Positions 43,358-55,511 of a stretch of 64,000 nucleotides of DNA are shown here, one piece after another. Origin of the DNA: Suillus spraguei. Its lineage: Eukaryota > Basidiomycota > Agaricomycetes > Boletales > Suillaceae. The stretch spans positions 147,500 through 211,499 of the forward strand of contig JABCPU010000081.1 in assembly GCA_016800925.1 (NCBI GenBank). Reading direction: 5' to 3'. The notes under the pieces are model-generated. The model was not told the origin of the DNA and ran no database searches. It was given only the letters and a program-made list of their open reading frames with translations. Numbering within the stretch: position 1 is the first letter of the stretch; the number at the start of each line of letters is the position of its first letter. Made by a program: the position numbers and the translations under genes.

Positions 43358-43500
43358 GATGGACAAGGAGGGATGAAGGAAATTGTCCAACCGGGGTTGA
43401 AATTGAAATTTATGAGGGAGAATATCGGAAAACATCGGACCACGGGAAAAATGGGTCGACGCGGCAGCAACGCGGGAGAGAACCGAACAGTGACCGAGAA
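43358..43500. promoter_or_regulatory. Divergent CIT1/TRM8 promoter region
   Basis: Only 143 bp separate the two start codons, which face away from each other, so this interval must carry both promoters and both 5' leaders. No clear TATA box; the sequence is purine-rich with GAAATTGAAATTTATGAG. Confidence 0.5.
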
Positions 43501-44376
<876 letters not shown>

Positions 44377-44499
44377 GATAAGATAAGAAATGTGCGTGAG
44401 ACTTTTGTCGCGTAGTGGTATTACAGCTTTGGGCAGACATGTACAAATGACGACTTGAGCGAATAATTATGCTCCTCATCAAATTTAAACGCTAATCTT

Positions 44500-47400
44500 C
44501 CTGATATGTCAGGGTTGTGCGATAGATTAGAAGATCTTACTGTTAGAAGGCGTGCGACGCCGGTGCAGAAAACCCAGCCGACGGCACATGGAAGGTGCAC
44601 AAGAAGATGGTGTCGGCACTCGCGTTTCTCGAAGATGGTCGACGAATCGTCACTGCTTCAAACATGGATAAAATCCTGCAAATATGGGACGTGGAGAAAA
44701 GAGTGTTGGTGGGGAAGCCATTCAAGGGGCACAGTGATGGTGTACTTTCAGTCGCTGTATCGCCAGACGATAGGCGAATTGCAAGTGGTGGATCGGATGC
44801 AGCCATCATCATTTGGGATGTCGATAGCAGGAAGAGGATATTCAAACCGCTGGGGAAGCACAAACTGAGTGTCTTTGGTGTGTTTCTCCCCGGATGGAAA
44901 GAGATTCGCAAGCGGGTCAATAGATCCGACAGTGATTATATGGGATGCGGAGACTGGCGCTGTTCTCTCAACACTGCACGGTCTGAGTGCGGTGTATTGT
45001 GTCACCTTCAGCCCAGATGGGCTAAAATCAGCCGGAATAGAGCACATCATTCAGGTTTGGAGCACTGATAACGCCAAACTTTTGTTCAACATCGACGCTC
45101 ACCAAGATTCCATTCCAAGTGTTGTATGGTCGCCCAATGGCCAGAAACTTGTCTCTGTAGGGCAACAAAGCAATTAAGTTCTGGGACTCGTCAAATGGGA
45201 TACGCATCAGTCAACCTTACACTGATCATGCTTCCTACATCAACTCACTTGCCATCTCTTCTGATGGCTCCTTCATTGCAACTCCCTCGGACGATAAGAC
45301 TGTGCGCCTGTGGAGCACAACGTCTCACTAGCAGATAGGACAGGCACTTGTACGCACTGCACGGGTTATCCGCCTCCCAATTTCTCTCAACACAAAACTC
45401 CTCGCGAGCGGAGATGGTGATGGGAATCTTTACCTCTGGTCCATCGAGGACACACTTTCCGCAGCATGCGTAACGCATTCCTCATACTTTGCGCATCGCA
45501 GTAAGGCGAAGTTGGGACAAAAACTCTATGCCGAGGCCCTTGTGGATGCGGAAAAAGTACAGAGGATATCCATCATTTATTTGGTAAATGTGATGATATT
45601 CGCAGGTCATTGAGCTCAACCCTTCGTCTCATCCTGGATACGAATTGAAGCATGCAGTGTTTCGTGTAGCACATGATGATGCATTCGAGGCCTTCAAGAT
45701 AATGCTCTCCATGTTGGATGATGCACCCGACCCACAGATACAACGTAAGGCCCAGACCACTCATGTGCTGACTTGAAGACGACTTACATTTTTGCAGAGC
45801 TACGCCACCAAAACGTCAGTTAATATGAAGTGGAAGATGCTATTCGACGAACCATTCGTTCCCAACTTAAAAACGCTTCACTTCGCCTAATCAACACCAT
45901 TACTGGGCATATATGTGATCGAAATGCACAAATAAACGCATTCGTGGGGAGTACAGAATACAAAGAGCTTTTGCATTAATCGGATTTGCACGGGCTCTCC
46001 AAACAGAGCTCATCAAAGAGGCGGTTGCGAAGTACTTCAGTTGGGTCATGTTGTCTCATAGGTGAGGAAGCAAGGAGCCGCTACTGCATGATATTCAAGG
46101 CAGGGTCGTATATGGCTGAGATCCGGTCGGAACCATTGTAAAATTGCAGAAGTTCTGCAAAGCCGCCCGCGATGCGGGGCATCGTTGGACGTGGAGTGAT
46201 ACATGCTGCATCGACCAGAACAACAATTTCGAGCTCGGAGAATCAGTCAACTCTATGTCCATCTGGTATCGCTACTCAACGCTTACCATCGTCTACTTGT
46301 CGGATGTTCCGCCTTCGTCAAAGTCGGGCGCGCTTGCAAACAGCGCTTGGGACACGCGAGGATGGACCGTTCAGGAGTTCCTCGCTCCTAAAATTGTTTT
46401 CTTCTACCAAGCAGATCGGACTATATATCTCGACAGACGCTCACAAGGAGTCTGTCAATATCTTGGGGGAGTTGGAGCGTTCAACTGGTATAAATGCGCG
46501 GGCGCTCGTTGACTTCCGACCAGGGACAACGGGTATCCTCGAGAAACTCCGATGGGCATCAAAACGTGACACCACAAGGGAGGAAGACATCGCGTATTTG
46601 CAGTTTGGGATCTTCGGCATCCACATTCCCGTAATCTACGGAGAAAAGAGACAGAACGCGCTTGGACGACTCTTGCAGTACATCATAGCTCATTCGGGCG
46701 ACATCACAGCCCTGGACTGGGTGGGACAATCGTCCAACTTCAACAGCTGTCTGCCAACCAATATTTCCTCATACAAGGCTCTGCCATACACACTACCATC
46801 TCTATGTGAACGCGACATGCAGATATCGGTCTTCACCCTGCGAAACAATACTGTGGCTGTGGAGTCGGCTTTGAAACTGTATACCACTCTCAAGAACCTC
46901 AGCATTCCTCGATTTGCAGACACTGCCTTGCATCACATTTCCTCCACAGAGGTCAGGCAGCGGCCTGCTCAAGACGGGGCCAGACGTTTCACTTATGACG
47001 TCAAAGCATACGGGCTACAAGACCTGCTGGTCACAACGAAAGATCAATTCTCGCCTGCAAGGCGCACTGAGAAGACATTCTTGCTCGTCCGTCCTCCTCA
47101 TGTCGCTGATCTATCGAAGTACCTTGGTATTCACCCTGCTGTATTCAAGAATAATGAAACCAAGGCTGTGGAATACGCCGGTGCAGCCCGCACTGTCGTT
47201 TCAGATGTGTTTTCACTGTTTGGCAAGAAAGGGGCATCATCAGCCGTCCCGTGGAATCGGTATGATCTCGGGCTGATTAACTTTGCAAACAAGACGCATA
47301 GCATAGTGGATTCTTCTGAGCCTGAATCTCCGTCAGATTATACCCTCACCGATCGTCTTGGACGCAACGAGCCAGCTACGCGAGAATTGAGGTTGATTGT

Positions 47401-47554
47401 TCGCCTCGGACAGCCTTTTCGCGCACTTTTGCTAGCGCAGCAGTGGGGTGAGGAATATAAGAGAATCGCTTCGGATAACAGCATCATCGCACAAGTCAGG
47501 GACACGGCATCTGTTTATAACATGAGAGAGATCAGGATGCTGGATATATTGTAG
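44500..47554 (+). pseudogene. Decayed WD40-TPR-HET composite gene
   Basis: The order and motifs match a class of Agaricomycete proteins with WD40 repeats followed by a HET-like domain. WD40 pieces: ALAFLEDGRRIVTASNMDK, VAVSPDDRRIASGGSDA, VCFSPDGKRFASGSIDPT and VVWSPNGQKLVSVG, each in a different frame. A TPR-like part follows (YAEALVDAEKV, then VIELNPSSHPGYELKHAVF). The HET-like part begins KAARDAGHRWTWSDTCCID (46144 frame) and shifts frame near 46430. It then runs openly through DITALDWVGQSSNFNSCLP to 47554. At least three frame changes and several stops separate the parts. The last 1.1 kb is still open, so decay may be recent or partly assembly error. Confidence 0.75.
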
Positions 47555-47754
47555 CTGCGAAGAACGGGGCATTTTCATTTCATACACATTGAGTCCACAT
47601 GAACAGTATCATAGAATTTTGCATCGTATCAATCTCAATATCATATCCATATCGTCTCGTATATAAACAAGCCATTCTAAAATCAGATGTTTTAAGGGAG
47701 AGGAGAAACTAAAGTTCCTGTGCAGGCGCTTTCTATAACTGTTGTTTGCTCATC

Positions 47755-47995
47755 TACTAGTAGACGCTCATCCGCTCTTTCAGTTTGTGGAGGAGCTAAG
47801 AGGGAAAAGGTTCTATCTTGGATGCAGTATATTTTAATATAATGGAAAAAAAAGTTAAATGCAAATGTCGACCGAAGAAACGGTATTATCATGATGATTT
47901 GCGCACCATGCCTCCAGATCTGAAGTTCAGACATTACTTGTAAGATAAGATAAGAATTGGACAAATTTTGCGTGAGACTTTTGACAATAGTTGGG
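47755..47995 (+). pseudogene. Duplicated TRM8 3' end fragment
   Basis: The sequence matches the last coding part and 3' flank of TRM8: GACGCTCATCCGCTCTTTCA and TTTGTGGAGGA near 47760, ATCTTGGATGCAGTATAT near 47815, then GTAAGATAAGATAAGAA and GCGTGAGACTTTTG near 47940-47980. The corresponding original lies at 44190-44410. Indels destroy the frame. Together with the intact TRM8 end it brackets the WD40-HET pseudogene. Confidence 0.75.
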
Positions 47996-48027
47996 CTCTT
48001 CCGAGTCTACTATAAGTGACCTCAACT

Positions 48028-48907
48028 ATGGTGCGCTCAATTTATTCCATCACACCATAACCCTGCAACCCATTCACATTCAGTCCTCTCGTATTGAACT
48101 CCTTAATGCTGGTCTTCTTCGCAGCGACGGTCGCAGACCCTATGAACTACGAACAATATCCATCAACTTCGAAGTACAAGGAACAGCAGACGGCAGTGTC
48201 ACCTACTCACATGGTCTCACACAAGTCCGAGTCTCAGTCCTCGGCCCACACGAAGCAAAACCAGGGACAAGACGCGAAACATTCCACGATCGCGCAATAC
48301 TAAATGTCGAAGTTCAACTCGCCCCTTTTGGCGTCGGTGAACGAAGAAGGAGAGGCAGGGGCGACAAGTAAATATCATCTACACGAACTTTACTTGATCA
48401 TTAATACCACTTAGGCGCCTCCTCGAACTCGCAGCAACGATCAAAAGCACATTCGAACCCGTCGTCCAAACTCATCTCTATCCGCGCAGCACAATCGACA
48501 TCTTCGTACACGTCCTCCAGCTCGACGGTGGCCTCCTTCCCGCTTGTATAAATGCCTCCACCCTTGCTCTAGCAACAGCAGGCATCCCGCTGTTCGACTT
48601 TGTCTGCGCTATCAGCGGAGGCGTGCACGGCACCCAACCCCTACTCGATCTAACCACAGTCGAAGAAAATGACGTGCCGAGCGTCGTGGTGGGCGTGATG
48701 CCTCGTACAGGACGCGTGACGCTCGTCCAGATGGAGACCAGGTTGCATATGGATCGCTTTGAGGAGGTGTTTAAAGTTGCTTGTGATGCGGGCAAGGTGC
48801 TTTGGAGTGAGATGAAGGATGCACTCAGGAAACAGACGGGTGATTTAGTGGATAAACTTGAGACTGGACCTGGGATGATTGTGGCAAAGGAGACTGAAGA
48901 GACGTAG
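48028..48907 (+). CDS. RRP41: Exosome complex RNase-PH-like subunit
   Basis: Core-ring subunit of the RNA exosome, catalytically inactive in fungi. Exons 48028-48030, 48084-48367 and 48415-48907 give 259 residues. The first exon is just the ATG, followed by a 53-nt intron (GTGCGC to CATTCAG). The protein then reads SSRIELLNAGLLRSDGRRPY, GSVTYSHGLTQVRVSVLGPH, RAILNVEVQLAPFGVGERRR, then VHVLQLDGGLLPACINASTL and GVMPRTGRVTLVQMETRLHM. These are the RNase PH fold hallmarks and the length is normal. The start was chosen because it gives the family N-terminus (M-S-x-R-x-E). Confidence 0.9.
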
Positions 48908-49194
48908 AACGTATTTCTGTCTATGCCCATTACATACATCCGCTAAATCATAATACTGAAGACAGAGCATCAGGAAACCGACGCGAAAATGATAAAATGA
49001 TATAAAGCTTTATCTAACCTAAAATACATATAATATCTATCATAATTGTAGTTCAAATGACAAAGCTTTACAGCTCTTTGCATAATTATTAGGCTCTGTA
49101 CGGACAGCGAAATGTTTCAGAAAATGAAAATAAAAATAAAAATCGCCGGTCATGTGATACTATCACATGACCATCTGGAGAATCCCGGGATGGT

Positions 49195-51121
49195 ATGTCA
49201 AAGGCTCAAAGCGCACATACCTACTTATTGATTGACATGATGTACTCTGACACAGGTTCTGCAGGATCTGGATGCTCACTCCGCTCCCATGACTCTCTAG
49301 ATACCCCAGAGGCTACACAAAATATTCACACTACTACTTCTAACTGGTGGCAAGAATTTGAAGAGATCGCTTTGCTTGAACATCTCACTAATCACCTCTC
49401 TGCTGCCGGTGACGGGTTAAACTTCCCCAAGCATGTGTGGAAGAGCGCATCTGAGTATGTCAACTCATGTATGGCTCCTCCTGGGTCCAATACACGCTCC
49501 GATAAACCAGCCTTGTCCTGCAAGAACAAATGGGGGGCCCTTAAGTCAGCATATCATCAAGTTCAGTTCATCAAGAGCACTTCTGGTCTTACATGGAGTG
49601 ATGTGGATGGGGTAGGGGTGTCACCTGAGAGCCAGAGTGTGTGGAATGAACTTGTGAAGGTGAGTATACTGTGGTCTATTGTATTTATCATCAATTTTAA
49701 TTTGTCTTTCAAAGAACTGTCCTGCAGTAAAGCCCTTTGCCTCCGAAGGCTTCATTCACCTTGCCACCATGGACCAAATGATGAGCAGTGGCAAGGGGAA
49801 GAACAAAGTCAAAGGAGGGTTTGTTCTCCACAGAAAGACGGCACCCACCCCCACTTCCATGAATCCTCCACCTGTTCCTTCATCCAGTCGCGCTATACTT
49901 CCTGCAACTAGGGGCCCACTTGATCTTTCCTCCATGACATTAACAGATCCCCCTCTTCCAACAGCCCACCATTTCCTACTCCCACCTCTCCCTACTCATT
50001 CATCACCTCTACCAGTGTTACGAACTGGGGTGGCATCACCAGCGACAGTGAAAAGACACAGACAGTCTGCTGGGAAGTTCTGCATTGTCCAAAAAAGGAC
50101 AAGGTGAAAGTACAAGGAATGTGTTCCGAGTACAATCAAGGGTTTGGCCTCAAAGACAAGTCTAAGAGGTTCTATGAGAATAGAGACTAAGACTAAGGGG
50201 TGCTTAGACTTAGAGACGACTAAGGATTGGGGATCCTTAGCAAAGAGGAATCCAGGTAAAACCCAGTAAGATTAAAGTAAGGAATCTACTACAAGTACAC
50301 TGTGCTTATATAGGTATGTATGTGCGCACAGACCAGGTAACCGTGGGAATATAAGTGCATATCCTAATGAGGAAGGCATGTATTGTACAAGCATGTTGAA
50401 ACGCATGAGTCAGAGATAAGAGCACATGTTTAGCATATGCGTATGCTAAACCGGCTGGATCTGAGAATGGAGTTGTGGAGGGTCATGACATCACATGATA
50501 TGATGTACTAGTTGGATCATGCAGTCATATGATGTCTGATGGAGGTGGAAGTGTCCGAGCAAAAGCTCCGTATCACGTGATATATGAGAATAAGAAGGAA
50601 AATGAATAGGGGCACGTACGACTGTAACAACCAGCGCATCAGGGCTGACTGGTGGCAGCCACAGCAGCAGCAAGCGCAAATACAGTGCTCTTGCTGCTGA
50701 CAGCAGTGATACATCTCAGAAGAGGCTGCGTACTCCATCCAAGAAGCCACATACCCCATCTGAGAAGAAGCCGCGTGCTCTGTCCACTACTGTGCAGGCC
50801 CAACAAGAGGGAAGTGCTGCAATGTCAAAGCTCGCCGATGCGATAAGCCTCAATCTCAATCATCAACCTGCCCCCACCCCATTTCCCCCATTTCCCCAGC
50901 ACACTCCAAACAACGGTCCCATCTCTCATTTGGCGCAAGCCATTGACATCGTTCGTCACAATCCAGGGTTGTCAGGGGAGGATATCCTTGACATGGTTGA
51001 CTATTTCTCGTGCCCTGAGAACAAATCCCATGCAGTTGCCTATGTCGTTCTGGGCGATGCTGATCTCAGGTCCAAGTGGGTATTGAGAAGGCTCAGGGAG
51101 CTTCGTGCTGGACCAAAGTAG
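49195..51121 (+). pseudogene. Harbinger SANT/Myb-like accessory ORF, split by solo LTR
   Basis: Exon 1 (49195-49659) encodes NWWQEFEEIALLEHLTNHLS, then FPKHVWKSASEYVNSCM and KWGALKSAYHQVQFIKSTSG, a trihelix/SANT-type DNA-binding domain like those that escort Harbinger transposases. Exon 2 starts at 49715 (NCPAVKPFASEGFIHLATMD) and continues in a proline/serine-rich region until a 614-bp solo LTR at 50016. The frame after the LTR (ending LRSKWVLRRLRELRAGPK, stop at 51121) is offset, so there is also a small indel. Not functional as it stands. Confidence 0.75.
50016..50629 (+). mobile_element. Solo LTR 1, with ACCAG target duplication
   Basis: It starts TGTTACGAACTGGGGTGGCA and ends GTACGACTGTAACA, so it has TG...CA ends with a short terminal inverted repeat TGTTAC/GTAACA. 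The 5-bp flanks ACCAG (50011-50015 and 50630-50634) are identical. No internal coding sequence is present, as expected after LTR-LTR recombination. The same LTR family begins again at 63914. Confidence 0.88.
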
Positions 51122-51266
51122 CGTCTATCCTTCACTCAAGTCAGTAGATAATTTGTAGCATGTTCATATGTCCTCCCTTGTTGCTATGCTATGCGCTCAT
51201 GTATCTTATGTACTCATGCAAATAACAATGCTACTTGATTCATTGAGGACAGGAACATAAGGTAGA

Positions 51267-53433
51267 CTAGTGTTGACCAGGTACAGGTAGACCACGATGT
51301 ACATGCTCTGCACAATAGTCCTCCCACATTTTGGCAGTGATTACCTCCCGGTGTTGCTCTGCTCTGTGCCGTTCTGCTCGATCAGCAGGGCCTTCAGCCA
51401 GCTCTCCAACATCACCTCCATCACCTCCAAAGACCTCCAAATCATATTCTAAATCAAATACAGATGGGTCATACCTATGAAAAAAGTTGTGCAATGCACA
51501 AAGCGCTGCAGGTATACGTGCTTGGATTTCCATACTATACTCTGGGGGTAACTGTAAGATGCACCACTGGCACTTCATGACCCCAAAATGTGTTCGATGA
51601 TATTATGTCATATACCATACTTCTGATCTCAGATCTGATCAATTCTATTTTCGTCCAGTCCACAGATCCTGTCTGGATCACCCATCCGAATGTGCCCTCT
51701 TCTCGCACTCTAACTCCCTTGTGTATATCTGCGTCTATCTCCTTTTGTCATTCCTCCTGTTTCTGGTATTCTGGCTGTGTATACTTCCATCCTGTGTCAC
51801 TGATCCGTTACCTGTGTGTCATTTCCAATTCGTGCTTACTGATCCGCTGCGCATTAACTAATAGACTTCCGTTACACTTTGTACATAGCCCTTGGTCCCG
51901 GACTTGTTGATTATCCGTATTAGATACTTACAGTATATAAAACACTTGTAGATCTCCGTAGAACCTTAGTTCGAATATCATCTTAGATTCTGCTCATTCT
52001 GTTTCCTCCAGACTTGAGTCACTTTCCACTCTAAGTCATCTTCTGAGACTTAGGATTGATTCCTTTAGTCTATATCTCTGACTCTATCTTCAGATAGTCT
52101 ACCTCTGTCAGTTTCTAGTTAGGAACCCGCTCTGAAGCTAGCCTTAATCCTCGTTCCATCCCTATGCTCCAGATAACCTTCGGACGTACCATATCCGATA
52201 CCTTCAGACGTCCGGATCCGCCATGCAACTCCTTCCAGATCTTCGGACATATATCTCCTCTCTGAAATAAGGGGCATTACTCGGACAAGGGGCACAGTGC
52301 ACGAACTGAGGCCAAAGCCCTTCAGATCTTTCACCCCTTGAGTACGGTCTTAACATATTACGTAGACACACATGGCAATGGTTGAAAAGCTCCTTTGGAG
52401 TTTGAGGGCTACATAGGTACTTAGTTAGAAAGAAATCACAGAGAGAAAATGAAAACTTATGAGATATTTGCTTGTCACCATTCCTTCAGGTGATAGCATA
52501 CACCCCGGTATGGGACCAACAATGCATCACAGGACCCAAATCCTGCATCTGCAAGGAGATACAGCCTGTCTGGGATCTGAAGGTCATGTTGGCGTGCATC
52601 ATGCCAAAGTGATGTGTCTGCCACCAACCCGTCCCACCTGCAAAGTGAGTATATGAAAAAGAAATTGAAGTCGCAAATAAAAAGACAGTTTTGGGAGAGG
52701 TAACATTTCTGGTTGCACATGGTATTGTGGTCTTCATTTGCTGAAAATACCTGAATATGGGTGCCGTCAACAGCACTGATACAGTCTTGAAAGAAGCGGT
52801 AGCGTGGGTCATTGTAAATAGTCGCAGAGATGGGTGTATCACCAGTGGGGAACCGAATGTGGGCATTATAGAATTTGTTTTCAGAAAAAAAAATGAGCAA
52901 ACACCTGAAGTATCTAACAGACTCAGATATCATGATACAATCAATTAATAGGAGAATTACCTTGAAATTGTATTGGGTGAGTGCTGGAATCGTTCACCAA
53001 GATGGCGGGTTGAAAGTCCTGTGACACAGGTATACAGGAATATCGCAAGCTGTTCCTCCACAGATACACCATTGCAAGAGTGTTCAAAACCACTAGTCTT
53101 GAGAATTTGCACCAGTGCTTCAAACACCTCTAAGTTGACACCAAGATTGTTCTTGATGCAGTCTGGGTGGCCTGTAAGGAGTTTGCAGACCCATGCATAA
53201 CCCGTCAAAGCTGATGTGTGATATGGGATGCAGGGGGAAGGAGATAAGAACAGGAGTTGATACATATACATTATTTGTGACACCACACATGTTACAATGA
53301 AAGATAGGCACTTTCGGTGTGTCTCCTTGCGCTGCCAAAGGTCAAATAAAGCTTGCTGGTAAGGATACATGGTCATTTCACTGTTATCAGTGCTGTGCTG
53401 GCAGTGAGAACCTAAGGTTCTCCAGATGGTCAT
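51267..53433 (-). pseudogene. PIF/Harbinger DDE transposase, split by solo LTR
   Basis: N-terminal part (53433-52957): helix-turn-helix region LEVFEALVQILKTSGFEHS and LYTCVTGLSTRHLGERFQHS. Then, after an intron, the catalytic part (about 52920-52475) with DCISAVDGTHIQVFSANED (first Asp), WDGLVADTSLWHDARQHDL (second Asp) and YLLADAGFGSCDALLVPY. The segment with the catalytic Glu (RNIIEHIL) is cut by the 750-bp LTR at 51606-52355. A 1-nt deletion then separates it from VMKCQWCILQLPPEY and IPAALCALHNFFHRYDPSVF (51578-51267). Inactive. Confidence 0.8.
51606..52355 (-). mobile_element. Solo LTR 2, with TATTA target duplication
   Basis: Read on the minus strand it begins TGTTAAGACCGTACTCAAGG and ends GGTATATGACA (TG...CA). 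Identical TATTA flanks lie at 51601-51605 and 52356-52360. Part of it (around 52262-52345) is related to the LTR at 55512 (AAGGGGCACAG and GCTGAGGCCAA-type blocks), so both belong to one broad family. Confidence 0.88.
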
Positions 53434-53616
53434 GTGATAGTATCACATGACCAGCAATTTTTATTTTTATTTTCATTTTCTGAAACATTTCGCTGTCCAT
53501 ACAGAGCCTAAAGGATGGCAGTGGCATCATTTTTTCGTTCAATTAGGAAACATTAGACTTAGTGAAGTTTGGCTCATGTAGCCTTACTATACTATCATCA
53601 TTATCATCTCTGCAAC

Positions 53617-54220
53617 ATGGGATTTCGCAAGATCAGTCATGATGTGAAATTGCAGCAATCCGACTCCATGAACAAGACCTTCTAAGGCTCCGCAATATCC
53701 TAGATTCCTGTGGATTTTCCGAGCGCACCTGGTTTTGGATTTTGAAGCTCTGGTGCAAAACCAGCAACATCATGAACCATCAACCTACATTATGTGGTCG
53801 TCTGGGTGCTCTTGATCATGAAGATATTGATTGTCTGCTTCGTCTCATAAGGCAAAATCCTGACTATTTTTTTTGATGAACTCACACACCTCCTTGCAAC
53901 AAATCAATTCATGTCTGTACATTTCACAACAATCTTTTGCAAGCTCGAACGTGCTAATGTGAGCTACAAAAAACTCAAGTGCATTGCCAAGGAACACAAC
54001 GAAACTCTGCATGCTGAGTTTATCGCACGCATGGCTCAGTATAGGAGTTAGGATTCATTGACGAGACATCAAAGGACGAGCGCACGCTCAGTAGATGCTA
54101 TGGTTGATCAAAAACAGGCACACACGCACAGAAAAAGTAGGTGTTTGTGCGTGGACACTGGACATCCACAGAAGCCCTCCTCACACTAGATGGTATTGTT
54201 GCTGCAACCATTGTTGAAGG
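53617..54220 (+). pseudogene. Tc1/mariner DDE transposase, truncated
   Basis: The reading starts MGFRKISHDVKL, then shifts frame to RLRNILDSCGFSERTWFWIL, GRLGALDHEDIDCLLRLIRQ, PDYFFDELTHLLATNQFMSV and HNETLHAEFIARMAQY. A degenerate DDE_3 core follows (GFIDETSKDERT, VFVRGHWTSTEALLTLDGIV, ending VEGS). These are motifs of basidiomycete Tc1-like transposases. The first catalytic Asp (FIDE) is present, but frameshifts and stops occur and the remaining catalytic region is deleted. Confidence 0.75.
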
Positions 54221-54533
54221 CTCAAGGACTGCACAGGCTTGTCATCTTCACCATCGTCATTAGAGTCAGGTTCCTCATCCATGTCATTCTCTGAAGGTCC
54301 CTCAATTTGAGTATTGTTGTCATCAGGGCCATTAGAAATGGAATTGAGGTTACTCAGGCTGTCATAATCTAGTAGACTCTTGTGTTTTTTAGATGCAGCG
54401 ATAGTTATAAACACCATAATAATAATGATTTGAAGAGAAGATGGTGTACAGTGAGCGAAATTTCACTAAGTCTAACATTTCCTAATTGAACGAATAAATG
54501 ATGCCACTGCCATCCTCTATGCAAAGAGCTGTA

Positions 54534-55404
54534 AATACCTGGACTCAGTCGGATGGAAACCACCTAATGTACAATCTTGATAGCTAGTTTGCAATTAGCT
54601 ATCAAGTTGGCAAATATCCATTAACCATAATATAGCTTTAGAAGCCTAGATTTGCTTTGGTCAAATTCACCAATAACTCAAGGGTGCTGAATACTATAAA
54701 TGATTATGATAATTTATTTTCAAAACAAAGTTTTATTGACAAATGTATACATGTACAGTACTTAAACTTGCTCATAATGCATGTCGTAACAATGCATAAA
54801 TCTCATAGTGCATGGACTTTTCAGGATCCCAACAATGTTCCGTATGTAATTGTATGTATAATGCATAGCCTTGGCATGGCTTGTATGCACTATGAAGTAT
54901 GAAACTAATAGGGTGGGACATAATGTACTGCATAATGGTATTGTTCTGCTTTGTTGGCTGATATAGTGTTCCCATTACTAGTTCTATCATCTTGCTTCTT
55001 GGAACTATACAGTGATTCACCTTTGCCACTCAAGCCACCATTATGTAACCATCATTCTGTATCATATTAGTAGCACCTTGTAGCTCATGTATTTTCCCTC
55101 AGTGTTTGTTCCCACTCACTGAGGTATGTTTTGTCTTGTGCCTCGTACATAGGCTTCATACTGATATAGACTAGACATTTGTTGTTCTAGGTACATACTC
55201 AATGCATTAGCATTTGTTCCCAGTTGCTAAGACACTTGTTGTTCTAGCTTATCAGGTTATGAGCCCTGAGCTCAAGTAGCTCAGCAGATCAGTTTAGAAC
55301 ACATTAATCTCACACAGGAACCTGTTGAGGATGCTCAACATCTGATCATTCGAAAATAGAATGGTCCCTTGACCTTGAACCTCTCCACACCTCCATTTAG
55401 TAAG
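54534..55404. other. AT-rich stretch, possible copia LTR/leader
   Basis: No coding sequence is supported. The part from about 55080 has repeated TTTGTTCCCA and TTGTTGTTCTAG motifs and lies directly upstream of a copia-like gag start, so it probably includes the 5' LTR and leader of that element. I could not fix LTR ends. Confidence 0.35.
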
Positions 55405-55511
55405 ATGGGAAAGTTCGATCATATTATAGCACTGCAGGGAGCAGATTCCTACCCCACATGGAGACACAATGTTAAACTTGCATTGACCAGTGAAGGCCTC
55501 TGTTACAACCA
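55405..55511 (+). pseudogene. Copia-like gag start, interrupted
   Basis: ATG 55405 opens MGKFDHIIALQGADSYPTWR followed by HNVKLALTSEGLCYN. This is the Ty1/copia gag N-terminal pattern (L-x-G-x-D-x-Y-x-x-W-x-x-x-x-x-x-L). It is cut after 35 codons by the LTR insertion at 55512, and the frame does not resume convincingly beyond 56512. Confidence 0.6.

Larger units (their letters stand above)
49092..53508. mobile_element. PIF/Harbinger transposon (interrupted)
   Basis: The ends are 91-bp inverted repeats (49092-49182 and 53418-53508) that differ at only a few positions. They begin GGCTCTGTACGGACAGCGAA and contain TCAGAAAATGAAAATAAAAA. The 3-bp flanks are TTA on the left and TAA on the right, of the TWA type used by this superfamily; the left flank has a few extra bases relative to the reconstructed target. 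The element carries the two genes typical of the superfamily, a SANT/Myb-like ORF (+) and a DDE transposase (-). Each is interrupted by a solo LTR. Confidence 0.85.
49069..54533. mobile_element. Tc1/mariner-type element carrying a nested Harbinger element
   Basis: The outer element has a left end CAGCTCTTTGCATA (49071) and an inverted right end TATGCAAAGAGCTG (to 54531), flanked on both sides by TA, the Tc1/mariner target dinucleotide. The rest of its left terminal repeat (GGATGGCAGTGGCATCATTT, then CGTTCAATTAGGAAACATTAG) resumes at 53513, after a 4.4-kb insertion. It is matched in inverted orientation at 54455-54517. Without the insertion the element is about 1.04 kb. It contains a broken transposase (53617-54220) and a serine/aspartate-rich minus-strand frame (54181-54417). 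Confidence 0.75.

Noticed and set aside
47991..48083. RRP41 start further upstream without an intron
   Set aside because: The upstream frame opens with a non-ATG codon and encodes residues not seen in the family; the spliced ATG gives a normal N-terminus.
49092..49182. CRISPR-like palindromic repeat
   Set aside because: Only two copies, located at transposon ends and inverted; eukaryotic context.
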